A stretch of DNA of 64,000 nt from Shinella zoogloeoides (GTDB lineage: Bacteria; Pseudomonadota; Alphaproteobacteria; Rhizobiales; Rhizobiaceae), in the NCBI RefSeq assembly GCF_033705735.1, contig NZ_CP131131.1, positions 1,674,001 through 1,738,000 on the forward strand. The letters run 5' to 3'. Positions 43,746-51,958 of this stretch are shown one piece after another. Position 1 is the first letter of the stretch. Every line of letters begins with the position of its first letter. A program made the position numbers and the translations under genes. The notes under the pieces were generated by a model that did not search any database, was not told where the DNA came from, and saw nothing but the letters and a program-made list of their open reading frames with translations.

Positions 43746-45092
43746 ATGCGCGCAACACTGAACGACCTTGCGAGGGACCTTGCGGCGGGCAAGGTCACGG
43801 CCGCGCAGCTCATCGAGGAGTCGCTGGCGCGCATCGCCGAACCGGCGGGAGAAGGCGCACGCGCCTTCGTGAAGGTCCATGCCGAAAAGGCCCGCGTCGC
43901 GGCGAAGGCCGCCGACGAACTGCGCAGGGCCGGCCTCGCCCCCTCGCGCTTCGCCGGCATTCCCATCGCCGTGAAGGATCTGTTCGACCTTGCCGGCGAG
44001 CCGACTCCGGCAGGTTCCACGGTGCTGGCCGATGCCGCGCCTGCGACGAGCGATGCGCCCGCCATCGCCCGCCTCAAGGCCGCCGGCTTCATCGTCGTCG
44101 GCCGCAACAACATGACCGAATTCGCCTTTTCCGGCGTCGGCATCAACCCGCATTACGGCACGCCCGCCAATCCCTACGACCGGGCAACCGGCCGCATTCC
44201 AGGCGGCTCCTCCTCCGGTGCCGCCGTCAGCGTGGCGGACGGCATGGCGGCGGCCGCCATCGGCTCGGATACCGGCGGCTCCTGCCGCATCCCCGCCGCG
44301 CTCTGCGGCATTGTCGGCTACAAGCCGACGGCCAGCACAGTGCCGCTTGCCGGTGCGCTTCCGCTCTCCTTCACGCTCGATTCCATCGGCCCGCTGGCAA
44401 ACAGCGTCGATTGCTGCGCCAGCCTCCACGAGATCCTGAGCGGCACCTCGCTTGATCAGGAAAGCCAGTGCGGCGTCGCGGGCCTGCGCATCGCCGTGCC
44501 GCAATCCGTCGTCTTCGACGGCATCGAGCCGCATGTGGCGAGAACCTTCGAGGCGGCCCTCAAGCGCCTTGCCGAAGCCGGTGCGGTGGTGAGCGAGATC
44601 GCGCTGAAGGAATTCGAGATGGTCGGCCAGATCAACGCCAGGGGCGGCTTCCCGGCCCCGGAGGCGCTCGCCTGGCACCGCGACCTCCTCGAGGAACACG
44701 GCGAGGCCTACGACCAGCGCGTGCGCGCCCGCATCCTGCGCGCCCGGGAGCAAACGGCTGCGGACTATATCGATATGCTGCACCTGCGCCGCGCCTATAT
44801 CGAGGCGACGAACCGCGCGATCTCGGCCTATGACGTCCTCGCCATGCCGACCGTGCCGATGGTCGCCCCGGCCATCGGCACGCTGGAAGCCGACAACGAT
44901 CTCTTCGTGAAGACCAACCTGACCCTGCTGCGCAACCCGGCGCTGATCAACATGCTGGACGGCTGCGCCATCTCGCTGCCGGCCCATGCCGAGGGGGAAG
45001 CCCCCGTCGGTCTTATGCTCGCCGCCGCCGGCGGCAGGGACGCCGCGCTCCTTGCCAACGCGCGGGCGGTGGAGGCGGCATTGCGGCGCTAG
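43746..45092 (+). CDS. Amidase (amidase signature family)
   Basis: 448 residues. The Ser-cisSer-Lys catalytic triad is visible: Lys in IPIAVKDLFDLAG (near residue 78), the Gly/Ser-rich motif PGGSSSGAAVSVADGMAAA, and the nucleophilic Ser in GSDTGGSCRIPAALCGIVGYK. The ATG follows a GGGAG site. Members hydrolyse amides, often of short carboxylic acids, or act as GatA relatives; the length and absence of neighbours gatB and gatC argue for a catabolic amidase. The stop codon overlaps that of the convergent LysR gene (CTAG shared by both). Confidence 0.9.
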   Translation: MRATLNDLARDLAAGKVTAAQLIEESLARIAEPAGEGARAFVKVHAEKARVAAKAADELRRAGLAPSRFAGIPIAVKDLFDLAGEPTPAGSTVLADAAPATSDAPAIARLKAAGFIVVGRNNMTEFAFSGVGINPHYGTPANPYDRATGRIPGGSSSGAAVSVADGMAAAAIGSDTGGSCRIPAALCGIVGYKPTASTVPLAGALPLSFTLDSIGPLANSVDCCASLHEILSGTSLDQESQCGVAGLRIAVPQSVVFDGIEPHVARTFEAALKRLAEAGAVVSEIALKEFEMVGQINARGGFPAPEALAWHRDLLEEHGEAYDQRVRARILRAREQTAADYIDMLHLRRAYIEATNRAISAYDVLAMPTVPMVAPAIGTLEADNDLFVKTNLTLLRNPALINMLDGCAISLPAHAEGEAPVGLMLAAAGGRDAALLANARAVEAALRR

Positions 45093-45943
45093 AGCCGCGG
45101 CCCATCCCCCTGATGCGCGATCTGCTTGAGGCCGCGCAGCGCATCCTCCACGTCCCGCCGCCCCGTCGCCGCTTCCGGATAGACGGCATAGGCGGGATAG
45201 GTGAATTCGGGCGCGCCCTCGACGCGTTCGAGCTCGCCGGACGCAAGATGGCGCGCCACCGTTCCCTTGCGGAAATAGCCCATGCCGCCGGCGCGCAGGA
45301 TGTAATGAAGGGCGAGCGGCCCGAAGCCCACCTGCAACGCCGGCTCGGCAAAGCCGGCAAGCCCATAGCCACCCTGCCCGGCGAACTGCGATCCCCAGTC
45401 GACATGCACATAGTCCGGCTCGCGCTCCTCGCCGGCCTTGCGCACGAGGACAAGCTCCTCTTCCTCGATCAGCTCCACCTTGAAGCCCGGCATCAGCTTG
45501 GGCGCATAGAGCACAGCGATGTCGAGCACGCCGGTACGCAGCTGTTCCAACAGCTGGTCGGGAATACCGACCGCCGCGTGAATGGCGATCTCGGGACAGT
45601 TCCCCTTCATCCAGACCAGCCAGTCGAGCAGCAACGGGTTCCACAGGCTGACCTCGCCGCCGACCGCGACGACCGAAGTGCGGCCGGGCGGAACGGTGAG
45701 CTGCTGGCGCGCCCGCTCCCACACCTGCACGAAGGACTGCGCGAAGCGTTCGAATTCCCGCCCCGCCGGCGTCAGCGCGGCACCGTTGCGGGTGCGGACG
45801 AAGAGTTTGCGCCCGAGCGCCTCCTCCAGTGTGCGGATACGCGCGCTCACCGTGGTCTGGGTGATGTACAGCCGTTCCGAGGCCTTGAGGAAACTGCCCG
45901 TATGGACGATCTCAAGAAAGGTGCGCGCCCGGTCGATATCCAT
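45089..45943 (-). CDS. LysR-family transcriptional regulator
   Basis: 284 residues from the ATG at 45943 (MDIDRARTFLEIVHTG), the standard LysR start; a frame 7 codons longer is possible. The helix-turn-helix includes FLKASERLYITQTTVSARIRTLEEALGRKLF. The effector domain follows from residue 90. It converges with the amidase gene, sharing 3 bases at the stops, and lies about 65 bases from the cbpM end. A target is not obvious; the amidase is the closest metabolic gene but is not divergent from it. Confidence 0.88.
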   Translation of the reverse strand: MDIDRARTFLEIVHTGSFLKASERLYITQTTVSARIRTLEEALGRKLFVRTRNGAALTPAGREFERFAQSFVQVWERARQQLTVPPGRTSVVAVGGEVSLWNPLLLDWLVWMKGNCPEIAIHAAVGIPDQLLEQLRTGVLDIAVLYAPKLMPGFKVELIEEEELVLVRKAGEEREPDYVHVDWGSQFAGQGGYGLAGFAEPALQVGFGPLALHYILRAGGMGYFRKGTVARHLASGELERVEGAPEFTYPAYAVYPEAATGRRDVEDALRGLKQIAHQGDGPRL

Positions 45944-46008
45944 GGAAAGCCCCGCTCGATGCAATTTTCTTGCAGCTATAGCGCATTCGACGCGGCAGGG
46001 CTTGCCCT

Positions 46009-46290
46009 TTAATCCTTCGGCCGCTGCATTTCCCGCCGCAGTTCGGCAAGCGCCCGGCGCATGCCGTGCAGCTGGTCCATCAGATGAAGGATGACGTCGA
46101 TGCCGGCCTCGTTCGCCCCGATGCCGGATTGCAGTTCACCGATCAGCCGCGCCCGGGCGACATCGATTTCCGAAAAGCTCAGGCCCGACGGCGTCCTTTC
46201 CGGCAGAAGCCATTCCTGCTCGATCCACAGTTCCAGCACCGTCACCTTCAGGCCGGAGGTCTTGAGGAACTCGTCCTTGCTCATCGCCAT
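46009..46290 (-). CDS. cbpM: Chaperone modulator CbpM
   Basis: 93 residues. CbpM binds the J-domain protein CbpA and inhibits both its co-chaperone and DNA-binding activities. The MerR-like fold is seen as LKVTVLELWIEQEWLLPE and LSFSEIDVARARLIGELQSGIGANEAGIDVILHLMDQL. It follows the cbpA-like gene by 2 bases, the usual cbpA-cbpM pair. Confidence 0.9.
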   Translation of the reverse strand: MAMSKDEFLKTSGLKVTVLELWIEQEWLLPERTPSGLSFSEIDVARARLIGELQSGIGANEAGIDVILHLMDQLHGMRRALAELRREMQRPKD

Positions 46291-46292
46291 GA

Positions 46293-47195
46293 TCAGGCCT
46301 CCTCACGCGGATTGAACGCCTGCCCCTTCGCCCAGCCGGCCACGAAAGCCTCGAGCTCGGCATCGGGCGGGCTCGGCAGCACCACCTTCAGCTTGACGAA
46401 CTGGTCGCCGAAGCCGCCGCCGCGCTTCGGCGCGCCCTTGCCCTTCAGCCGCAGCGTCGTGCCGGTGTTGGAGCCCTTCGGCACCGTCATCGTCACCGCG
46501 CCGGTCGCCGTGGGAACATGGACACGCCCACCGAGGACCGCCTCGCTCAGGGAAACGGGCAGCTCGATGGTAATGTCGTCGCCCTCGCGGGAAAAGCGCG
46601 GATCGGCCAGCACCTCCACCTCGATCAAGGCATCGCCCGGCCCGCCCGTGCCGAGACCCGGCGCGCCCTTGCCCTTGAGGCGGATCGTCTGGCCGCTGAC
46701 GAGGCCCGGCGGGATCTTCACGTCCAGCGTGCCACCGTCCGGCAGGGTGATGCGTCTCGTGGCACCGGCGATGGAATCGGCAAAACCGATCTCCAGATGG
46801 TAATGCCGATCCTCGCCGCGACGGTTCGCCCGCGCCTTCTGGCCGCGGCGCAGGAGATCGGCGAAGATGTCGTCGCCATCCATGAAGTCGGCAAAGCCGG
46901 AGGCATCCGCGTAGGGGTGCTCCGCCTGCCCGCCGGCATAGTTGCGGTAATAGTCCTGGCGCGGCGGGCGCTCGGCGCCGGACGCGTCGATCTCGCCGGC
47001 GTCGAAGCGCTTGCGCTTGTCGGCGTCGCCCAGCAGGTCATAGGCGGCGGCGACCTCCTTGAACTTCTCCTCGGCCGCCTTGTCGCCCGGGTTGAGGTCC
47101 GGGTGCAGCTTCTTGGCGAGCTTGCGATAGGCGCTCTGTATCTCGGCCGCCGTCGCCGTCGACGGCACGCCGAGAACCTCATAGGGATTTCTCAC
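46293..47195 (-). CDS. cbpA: DnaJ C-terminal-domain co-chaperone CbpA
   Basis: 300 residues from a GTG at 47195 that has GGAG 6 bases upstream; earlier in-frame starts lack a site. The N-terminal J domain holds the HPD motif in KLHPDLNPGD (near residue 32). A Gly-poor linker is followed by two DnaJ C-terminal beta domains (DGGTLDVKIPPGLVSGQTIRLKGKG and GAVTMTVPKGSNTGTTLRLKGKG). The zinc-finger of true DnaJ is absent, which marks CbpA. It works with DnaK and is paired with cbpM. Confidence 0.92.
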   Translation of the reverse strand: MRNPYEVLGVPSTATAAEIQSAYRKLAKKLHPDLNPGDKAAEEKFKEVAAAYDLLGDADKRKRFDAGEIDASGAERPPRQDYYRNYAGGQAEHPYADASGFADFMDGDDIFADLLRRGQKARANRRGEDRHYHLEIGFADSIAGATRRITLPDGGTLDVKIPPGLVSGQTIRLKGKGAPGLGTGGPGDALIEVEVLADPRFSREGDDITIELPVSLSEAVLGGRVHVPTATGAVTMTVPKGSNTGTTLRLKGKGAPKRGGGFGDQFVKLKVVLPSPPDAELEAFVAGWAKGQAFNPREEA

Positions 47196-47398
47196 GACGG
47201 GCTCCGGAATGGATTGAACTTGCTCTCTATATTGGGCCGCAATGCGCGCTCGGCAACGCATCGCGCCCGCCTCCTGGCCTTTTTCTCACTACCCCCGGCC
47301 GCTACCATTGCCCGAAGGCTTGCCACCCGCCAGGCAAGGTGAAAGAAAAGGCCGGCGAGCCGGATCGGCCCGCATCGCCCGCCGCAGCAGAGAAGCCC

Positions 47399-48295
47399 AT
47401 GATCCTGCGCTCGAAGCCGAGCTTCAAAGACATTCTCTTCACCATCAACGGCTCGATCCTGCCGCGGATCGCCTGGCATCTCGTTGCCGTCGCGGTGCTG
47501 AGCATCGTTGCCGTCTTCGCTGCCCAGCACCATCCAGGCATCTTCGTCAAGATCAGCGCCATTCCCTTCACGCTGACGGGCATCGCGCTCTCCGTCTTCA
47601 TGAGCTTCCGCAACAACGCCTGCTATGCCCGCTGGTGGGAGGGTCGCATGCTCTGGGGCGACCTGATCATCGCCGCCCGTTCCTTCGCCCGGCAGACCGC
47701 GCTTCTCAATGAGGACGACCGGCGTTTCCTGCTCACCCATGTCTGCGCCTTCGCCGCCGGCCTTGCCGCGCGGCTGCGCAGCGAGGACGAAGCCGCCGCG
47801 ATCGCCCGCTGGTCCGACACGGCCCCGAGCGAAAACAGCCCCAACCCGACGAACGAGGTGCTCGACCGCATCGGCCGGCACTGCATCACGCTGATGCAGA
47901 CGCACCGCATCGACGCGATCCACTATTCGGTGCTGGAAACCCAGCTTTCGGCGCTCGCCCGGGTGCAGGGCGGCTGCGAGCGGATCGCGATGACGCCGGT
48001 GCCCTTCGCCTATTCCCTGCTGCTGCACCGCACGGCGCTGATCTTCTGCATCACCCTGCCCTTCGCGCTGGCCGGTTCGCTGGACTGGTGGACGCTGCTG
48101 CCCGTGCTGCTCGTCGCCTATACCTTCTTCGGCCTCGAAGCGCTCGGCCACCAACTCGAGGACCCGTTCGGCCTCGAGCCGAACGCCCTGCCGCTCGGCG
48201 CAATGCTGCGCACGGTGGAGCGCGACATGCTTTCCCTGCTCGGCGAAACGGAGCTGCCCGAGCCCGTCCAGCCGCGGAACCATGTGCTGGACTGA
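47399..48295 (+). CDS. Bestrophin-like (YneE/UPF0187) membrane channel protein
   Basis: 298 residues from the ATG at 47399 (MILRSKPSFKDILFTINGSILPRIAW), which matches the family start; the frame is open for 20 more residues upstream. Conserved bestrophin features are FMSFRNNACYARWWEGRMLWG near residue 75 and the C-terminal GLEALGHQLEDPFGLEPNALPL. Bacterial homologues form pentameric cation-selective or anion channels in the inner membrane. It is divergent from the cbpA-cbpM unit. Confidence 0.85.
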   Translation: MILRSKPSFKDILFTINGSILPRIAWHLVAVAVLSIVAVFAAQHHPGIFVKISAIPFTLTGIALSVFMSFRNNACYARWWEGRMLWGDLIIAARSFARQTALLNEDDRRFLLTHVCAFAAGLAARLRSEDEAAAIARWSDTAPSENSPNPTNEVLDRIGRHCITLMQTHRIDAIHYSVLETQLSALARVQGGCERIAMTPVPFAYSLLLHRTALIFCITLPFALAGSLDWWTLLPVLLVAYTFFGLEALGHQLEDPFGLEPNALPLGAMLRTVERDMLSLLGETELPEPVQPRNHVLD

Positions 48296-48375
48296 GCCGG
48301 AAAAGCGTAAAATCCCAATCGCTTAACCCAGAGGGACGGCACTCCTGCAACGAGCCACCTGACCGCGCGCCTGTA

Positions 48376-48391
48376 TTATACATCCGTATAA
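48376..48391. promoter_or_regulatory. 16 bp perfect palindrome upstream of the TMADH-like gene
   Basis: TTATACATCCGTATAA is a perfect 6-4-6 inverted repeat in an AT-rich patch 86-101 bases before the flavoprotein ATG. GTATA-containing palindromes are typical of GntR-family operators, but no regulator gene lies next to it. The remainder of the 181-base gap shows nothing else. Confidence 0.5.
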
Positions 48392-48476
48392 CAATTCTCT
48401 TGCCTGTCCCGGCATTCCCGATATGGTGGCCTCATCCGCGTGGCGCGCGGAGCAAATCGCTTCAGGATGGCATGAC

Positions 48477-50570
48477 ATGTCGCGAGACCCCCGCTTCGAT
48501 ATTCTCTTCGAACCCGTCAGGATCGGCCCGGTCACGGCGCGCAACCGTTTCTACCAGGTGCCGCACTGTTCCGGCATGGGCTACCGCTATCCCAATGCGG
48601 AAGCCGAGTTGCGCGGCATGAAGGCGGAAGGTGGCTGGGGGGTCGTCTCCACGCAGGAGGCGGAGATCCACCCGACCTCCGACCTGACGCCGGCCAACGA
48701 GGCGCGGCTGTGGGACGAGGGCGACCTGCCCGCGCTTGCCGCCGTCACCGACAGCATCCACGCCCATGGCAGCCTTGCCGCTATCCAGCTCGTGCACAAC
48801 GGCCTGCATGTCGCCAACCGCTTCAGCCGGATGATCCCGCTCGCCCCGTCCCATGTCATCAGCGACTGTCTCGATCCCGTTCAGGCGCGCGCCATGGACA
48901 AGACGGACATCGCCGACATGCGCCGCTGGTACCGCAACGCGGCCCTGCGCGCGAAAAAGGCCGGCTTCGACATCGTCTATCTCTATGCCGGCCACGACAT
49001 GAGCGTGCTGCAGCACTTCCTGTCGCGCCGCCACAACGACCGCACGGACGAATATGGCGGCTCCTTCGAGAACCGGCTACGGCTCTTTCGCGAAATCATC
49101 GACGACACGCGCGAGGCCGTCGGCGACAGTTGCGCGCTCGCCATCCGCCTTGCCGTCGACGAGCTGCTCGGCCCCTCCGGCATCACCTGCGAAGGCGAGG
49201 GCAGGGATATCGTCACCGCGCTTGCCGAGCTTCCCGACCTCTGGGACGTCAACCTCTCCGGATGGTCGAACGACAGCCAGACGGCCCGCTTCTCCGAGGA
49301 GGGATTCCAGGAACCCTATATCCGCTTCGTCAAGTCCGTTACCACCAAGCCGGTGGTCGGCGTCGGGCGCTATACCTCGCCGGACAGCATGGTACGGGCG
49401 ATCCGCCAAGGCATTCTCGATTTCATCGGCGCGGCCCGCCCCTCCATCGCCGATCCCTACCTGCCGAAAAAGATCGAGGAGGGGCGTATCGACGACATCC
49501 GCGAATGCATCGGCTGCAATATCTGCACCTCCGGCGACAATACCAACGTGCCGATGCGCTGCACGCAGAACCCGACCATCGGCGAGGAATGGCGCAAGGG
49601 CTGGCACCCGGAGATCATACCCGCGGCGGCAACGCCCGAGCCCGCCCTCGTCATCGGCGGCGGGCCGGCGGGGCTGGAGGCGGCGCGGGCGCTCGCCCAG
49701 CGCGGCGTCGATGTGCTGCTGGCCGAAGGCGGCGGCGAATGGGGCGGCCGGGTGGCGCGCGAATGCCGCCTGCCGGGCCTTGCCACCTGGGGCCGCGTGC
49801 GCGACTGGCGCGTCGGCCAGCTCAGCGTCCGCCCCAATGCGGAACTCTATCTGCACAGCCCGCTTTCCGCCGACGACGTGCTGCAATACGGCATCCCCCA
49901 TGTCGCCATCGCGACCGGCGCGCGCTGGCGCACCGACGGCGCGGGCCGCACCCATCGCCGGCCGCTCGCCTTCCTTGCGGAAGGGGCCGTCGTCTCGCCC
50001 GACGCCATCCTCTCGGCGGGCGCTGAGGCCGTATCCGCCGATGGCCCCGTGGTGGTCTTCGACGACGACTGTTTCTACATGGCCAGCGTGCTGGCGGAAC
50101 TGCTCGCCAGGGCCGGCCGCGCGGTGACGTTCGTCACGCCCGAATCCCAGGTCTCCCCCTGGAGCCAGCACACGCTGGAGCAGGGCCGGGTACAGAAGCG
50201 CCTCATCGAAGTGGGCGTTCGCATCGTCACGGCAAAGGCGCTCGCCGGCCGCTCAAAGGACCGGCTGGACCTTGCCTGCATCTACAGCGACCGGATCGAG
50301 ACCATCGACTGCGCGACGCTCGTGCCCGTCACCGCCCGCCTGCCGGACGAAACGCTCTGGCTGGAATTGAAGGCCCGCGAGGCCGAATGGGCCGATGCCG
50401 GCATCCGCAGCGTCACCCGCCTCGGCGACTGTCTCGCCCCCGGCCTCATCGCCGCCGCCGTCTATTCCGGCCACCAATATGCCCGCAGCTACCAGACGGA
50501 GCCCGACCGCGACGCGGTCCCGTTCCGGCGCGAGGACATCGCACGGCTCTACGAACGCCACGCATCGTAG
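48477..50570 (+). CDS. Trimethylamine-dehydrogenase-like NADH:flavin oxidoreductase (amine/N-methyl oxidase)
   Basis: 697 residues. The N-terminal TIM barrel binds FMN; the motif FYQVPHCSGMGY near residue 25 has the Cys that forms the cysteinyl-FMN bond in trimethylamine dehydrogenase. The [4Fe-4S] cluster ligands are in ECIGCNICTSGD and PMRCTQNPT (C-x2-C-x2-C, then C). The C-terminal half has a nucleotide-binding fold (LVIGGGPAGLEAARAL) as in trimethylamine, dimethylamine and histamine dehydrogenases and N-methylproline demethylases. Such enzymes oxidatively demethylate amines and can give electrons to ETF. The ATG at 48477 follows an AGGA site. The substrate is unknown. Confidence 0.88.
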   Translation: MSRDPRFDILFEPVRIGPVTARNRFYQVPHCSGMGYRYPNAEAELRGMKAEGGWGVVSTQEAEIHPTSDLTPANEARLWDEGDLPALAAVTDSIHAHGSLAAIQLVHNGLHVANRFSRMIPLAPSHVISDCLDPVQARAMDKTDIADMRRWYRNAALRAKKAGFDIVYLYAGHDMSVLQHFLSRRHNDRTDEYGGSFENRLRLFREIIDDTREAVGDSCALAIRLAVDELLGPSGITCEGEGRDIVTALAELPDLWDVNLSGWSNDSQTARFSEEGFQEPYIRFVKSVTTKPVVGVGRYTSPDSMVRAIRQGILDFIGAARPSIADPYLPKKIEEGRIDDIRECIGCNICTSGDNTNVPMRCTQNPTIGEEWRKGWHPEIIPAAATPEPALVIGGGPAGLEAARALAQRGVDVLLAEGGGEWGGRVARECRLPGLATWGRVRDWRVGQLSVRPNAELYLHSPLSADDVLQYGIPHVAIATGARWRTDGAGRTHRRPLAFLAEGAVVSPDAILSAGAEAVSADGPVVVFDDDCFYMASVLAELLARAGRAVTFVTPESQVSPWSQHTLEQGRVQKRLIEVGVRIVTAKALAGRSKDRLDLACIYSDRIETIDCATLVPVTARLPDETLWLELKAREAEWADAGIRSVTRLGDCLAPGLIAAAVYSGHQYARSYQTEPDRDAVPFRREDIARLYERHAS

Positions 50571-50848
50571 GCGTTCGGCGAAATCCACGGGCATGCGGCC
50601 TTTCCCTCGGGAGACTGGCTAACGCATATGGAATTCGACATCTCCGCCTTCCCATCTCCCGTCGGGGAGAAGGGGCTGGGAAAACGGCTTCCCTTCAATC
50701 GCTCCCATGCGGTTACCGTGTTGCCATTGCGGTCGCAAACCGTGAATGCACCGTTCTCTGCATCGCTCTTTTCAACCGTGGCACGATCACCCATCTTGCG
50801 GGACAACGTTTCCTCCCAACGGACGCTTCGCGTCGAGGCAGATTATCC
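50571..50848. other. Intergenic region with a partial palindromic repeat
   Basis: This 278-base gap holds no convincing gene. A short stem TCTCCC with GGGAGA near 50654-50668, followed by AGG, resembles the core hairpin of the RIME-like repeat at 9743-9881, so it may be a decayed copy. The promoter of the downstream monooxygenase gene should lie in the last 100 bases, where no strong consensus is seen. Confidence 0.35.
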
Positions 50849-51871
50849 ATGAAGAAAATCGGTTTCCTTTCCTTCGGCCACTGGGCTCCTTCCCCCCAGT
50901 CCGAAACCCGCTCGGCCGGCGATACGCTGCTGCAGTCGATCGACCTTGCCGTGGCGGCCGAGGAGCTCGGCGCGGACGGCGCTTATTTCCGGGTGCACCA
51001 TTTCGCGCGCCAGCTCGCCTCGCCCTTCCCGCTGCTCGCAGCCGTCGGCGCGCGCACGAAGAAGATCGAGATCGGCACGGCCGTCATCGACATGCGCTAT
51101 GAGAACCCGCTCTACATGGCCGAGGACGCCGGCGCGGCTGATCTCATCTCGCAGGGTCGCCTGCAGCTCGGCATCAGCCGCGGCTCGCCTGAACAGGTCA
51201 TCGACGGCTGGCGCTACTTCGGCTACGAGCCGCAGGAGGGCATGAGCGACGCCGACATGGGCCGCCGCCATGCGGAAGTCTTCCTCGACGTGCTGAAGGG
51301 CGAAGGCTTCGCCCAGCCGAACCCGCGGCCGATGTTCCCCAACCCGCCGGGGCTGCTGCGCCTCGAACCGCATTCCGAGGGGCTGCGCGAGCGCATCTGG
51401 TGGGGCGCCGGCTCCAACGCCACCGCCGCCTGGGCCGCCAAGCTCGGCATGAACCTGCAAAGCTCCACGCTGAAGGACGACGAGACGGGCGAGCCCTTCC
51501 ATGTCCAGCAGGCCGCGCAGATTCGCGCCTATCGCGAGGCCTGGAAAGAAGCCGGCCATGCGCGCAGCCCGCGCGTTTCGGTCAGCCGCAGCATCTTCGC
51601 CCTCGTAGACGACCGGGACCGGGCCTATTTCGGCCGCGGCGGCAAGGAGCAGGATTCCGTCGGCTTCATCGACGACAAGACGCGGGCGATCTTCGGCCGT
51701 TCCTATGCCGACGAGCCGGACCGGCTGATCGAGCAGCTTGCCGCCGACGAGGCGATCAGCGAGGCCGATACGCTGCTCCTCACCGTGCCGAACCAGCTCG
51801 GCGTCGAATACAACGCACATGTCATCGAGGCCATCCTGAAGCACGTCGCCCCGGCCCTCGGCTGGCGTTAA
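50849..51871 (+). CDS. LLM-class flavin-dependent oxidoreductase (luciferase-like)
   Basis: 340 residues forming a single luciferase-like TIM barrel. Conserved parts are GFLSFGHWAPSPQSETRSAGDTL at the start, ELGADGAYFRVHHFARQLASPFPLLAAVGARTKKIEIGTAVIDMRYENPLYMAEDAGAADLISQGRLQLGISRGSP, typical of FMNH2- or F420-dependent monooxygenases of this class. It probably needs a separate flavin reductase. The frame is open far upstream, but the family start is MKKIGFLSFG at 50849. It stands between the TMADH-like gene and a terminator hairpin. The substrate is unknown. Confidence 0.88.
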   Translation: MKKIGFLSFGHWAPSPQSETRSAGDTLLQSIDLAVAAEELGADGAYFRVHHFARQLASPFPLLAAVGARTKKIEIGTAVIDMRYENPLYMAEDAGAADLISQGRLQLGISRGSPEQVIDGWRYFGYEPQEGMSDADMGRRHAEVFLDVLKGEGFAQPNPRPMFPNPPGLLRLEPHSEGLRERIWWGAGSNATAAWAAKLGMNLQSSTLKDDETGEPFHVQQAAQIRAYREAWKEAGHARSPRVSVSRSIFALVDDRDRAYFGRGGKEQDSVGFIDDKTRAIFGRSYADEPDRLIEQLAADEAISEADTLLLTVPNQLGVEYNAHVIEAILKHVAPALGWR

Positions 51872-51888
51872 ACCCGCGCAGACGAAAT

Positions 51889-51917
51889 GGCATCGCCCCC
51901 TTGAAGGGGGCGATGCC
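51889..51917. terminator. Strong hairpin between convergent genes
   Basis: A perfect 12 bp stem (GGCATCGCCCCC with its complement, 51889-51900 and 51906-51917) with a 5-base loop lies 17 bases after the monooxygenase stop and 42 bases from the end of the convergent chemoreceptor gene. There is no T run, but the position suits a bidirectional terminator. Confidence 0.6.
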
Positions 51918-51958
51918 TCGGTAATTCAGCATTCAGCGCGTTCTATTCCCAGCCGGCC

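Noticed and set aside
43011..45722. A 903-residue minus-strand frame
   Set aside because: Only its last 191 residues (from 43586) look like a protein, with a signal peptide; the rest is antisense to the amidase gene.
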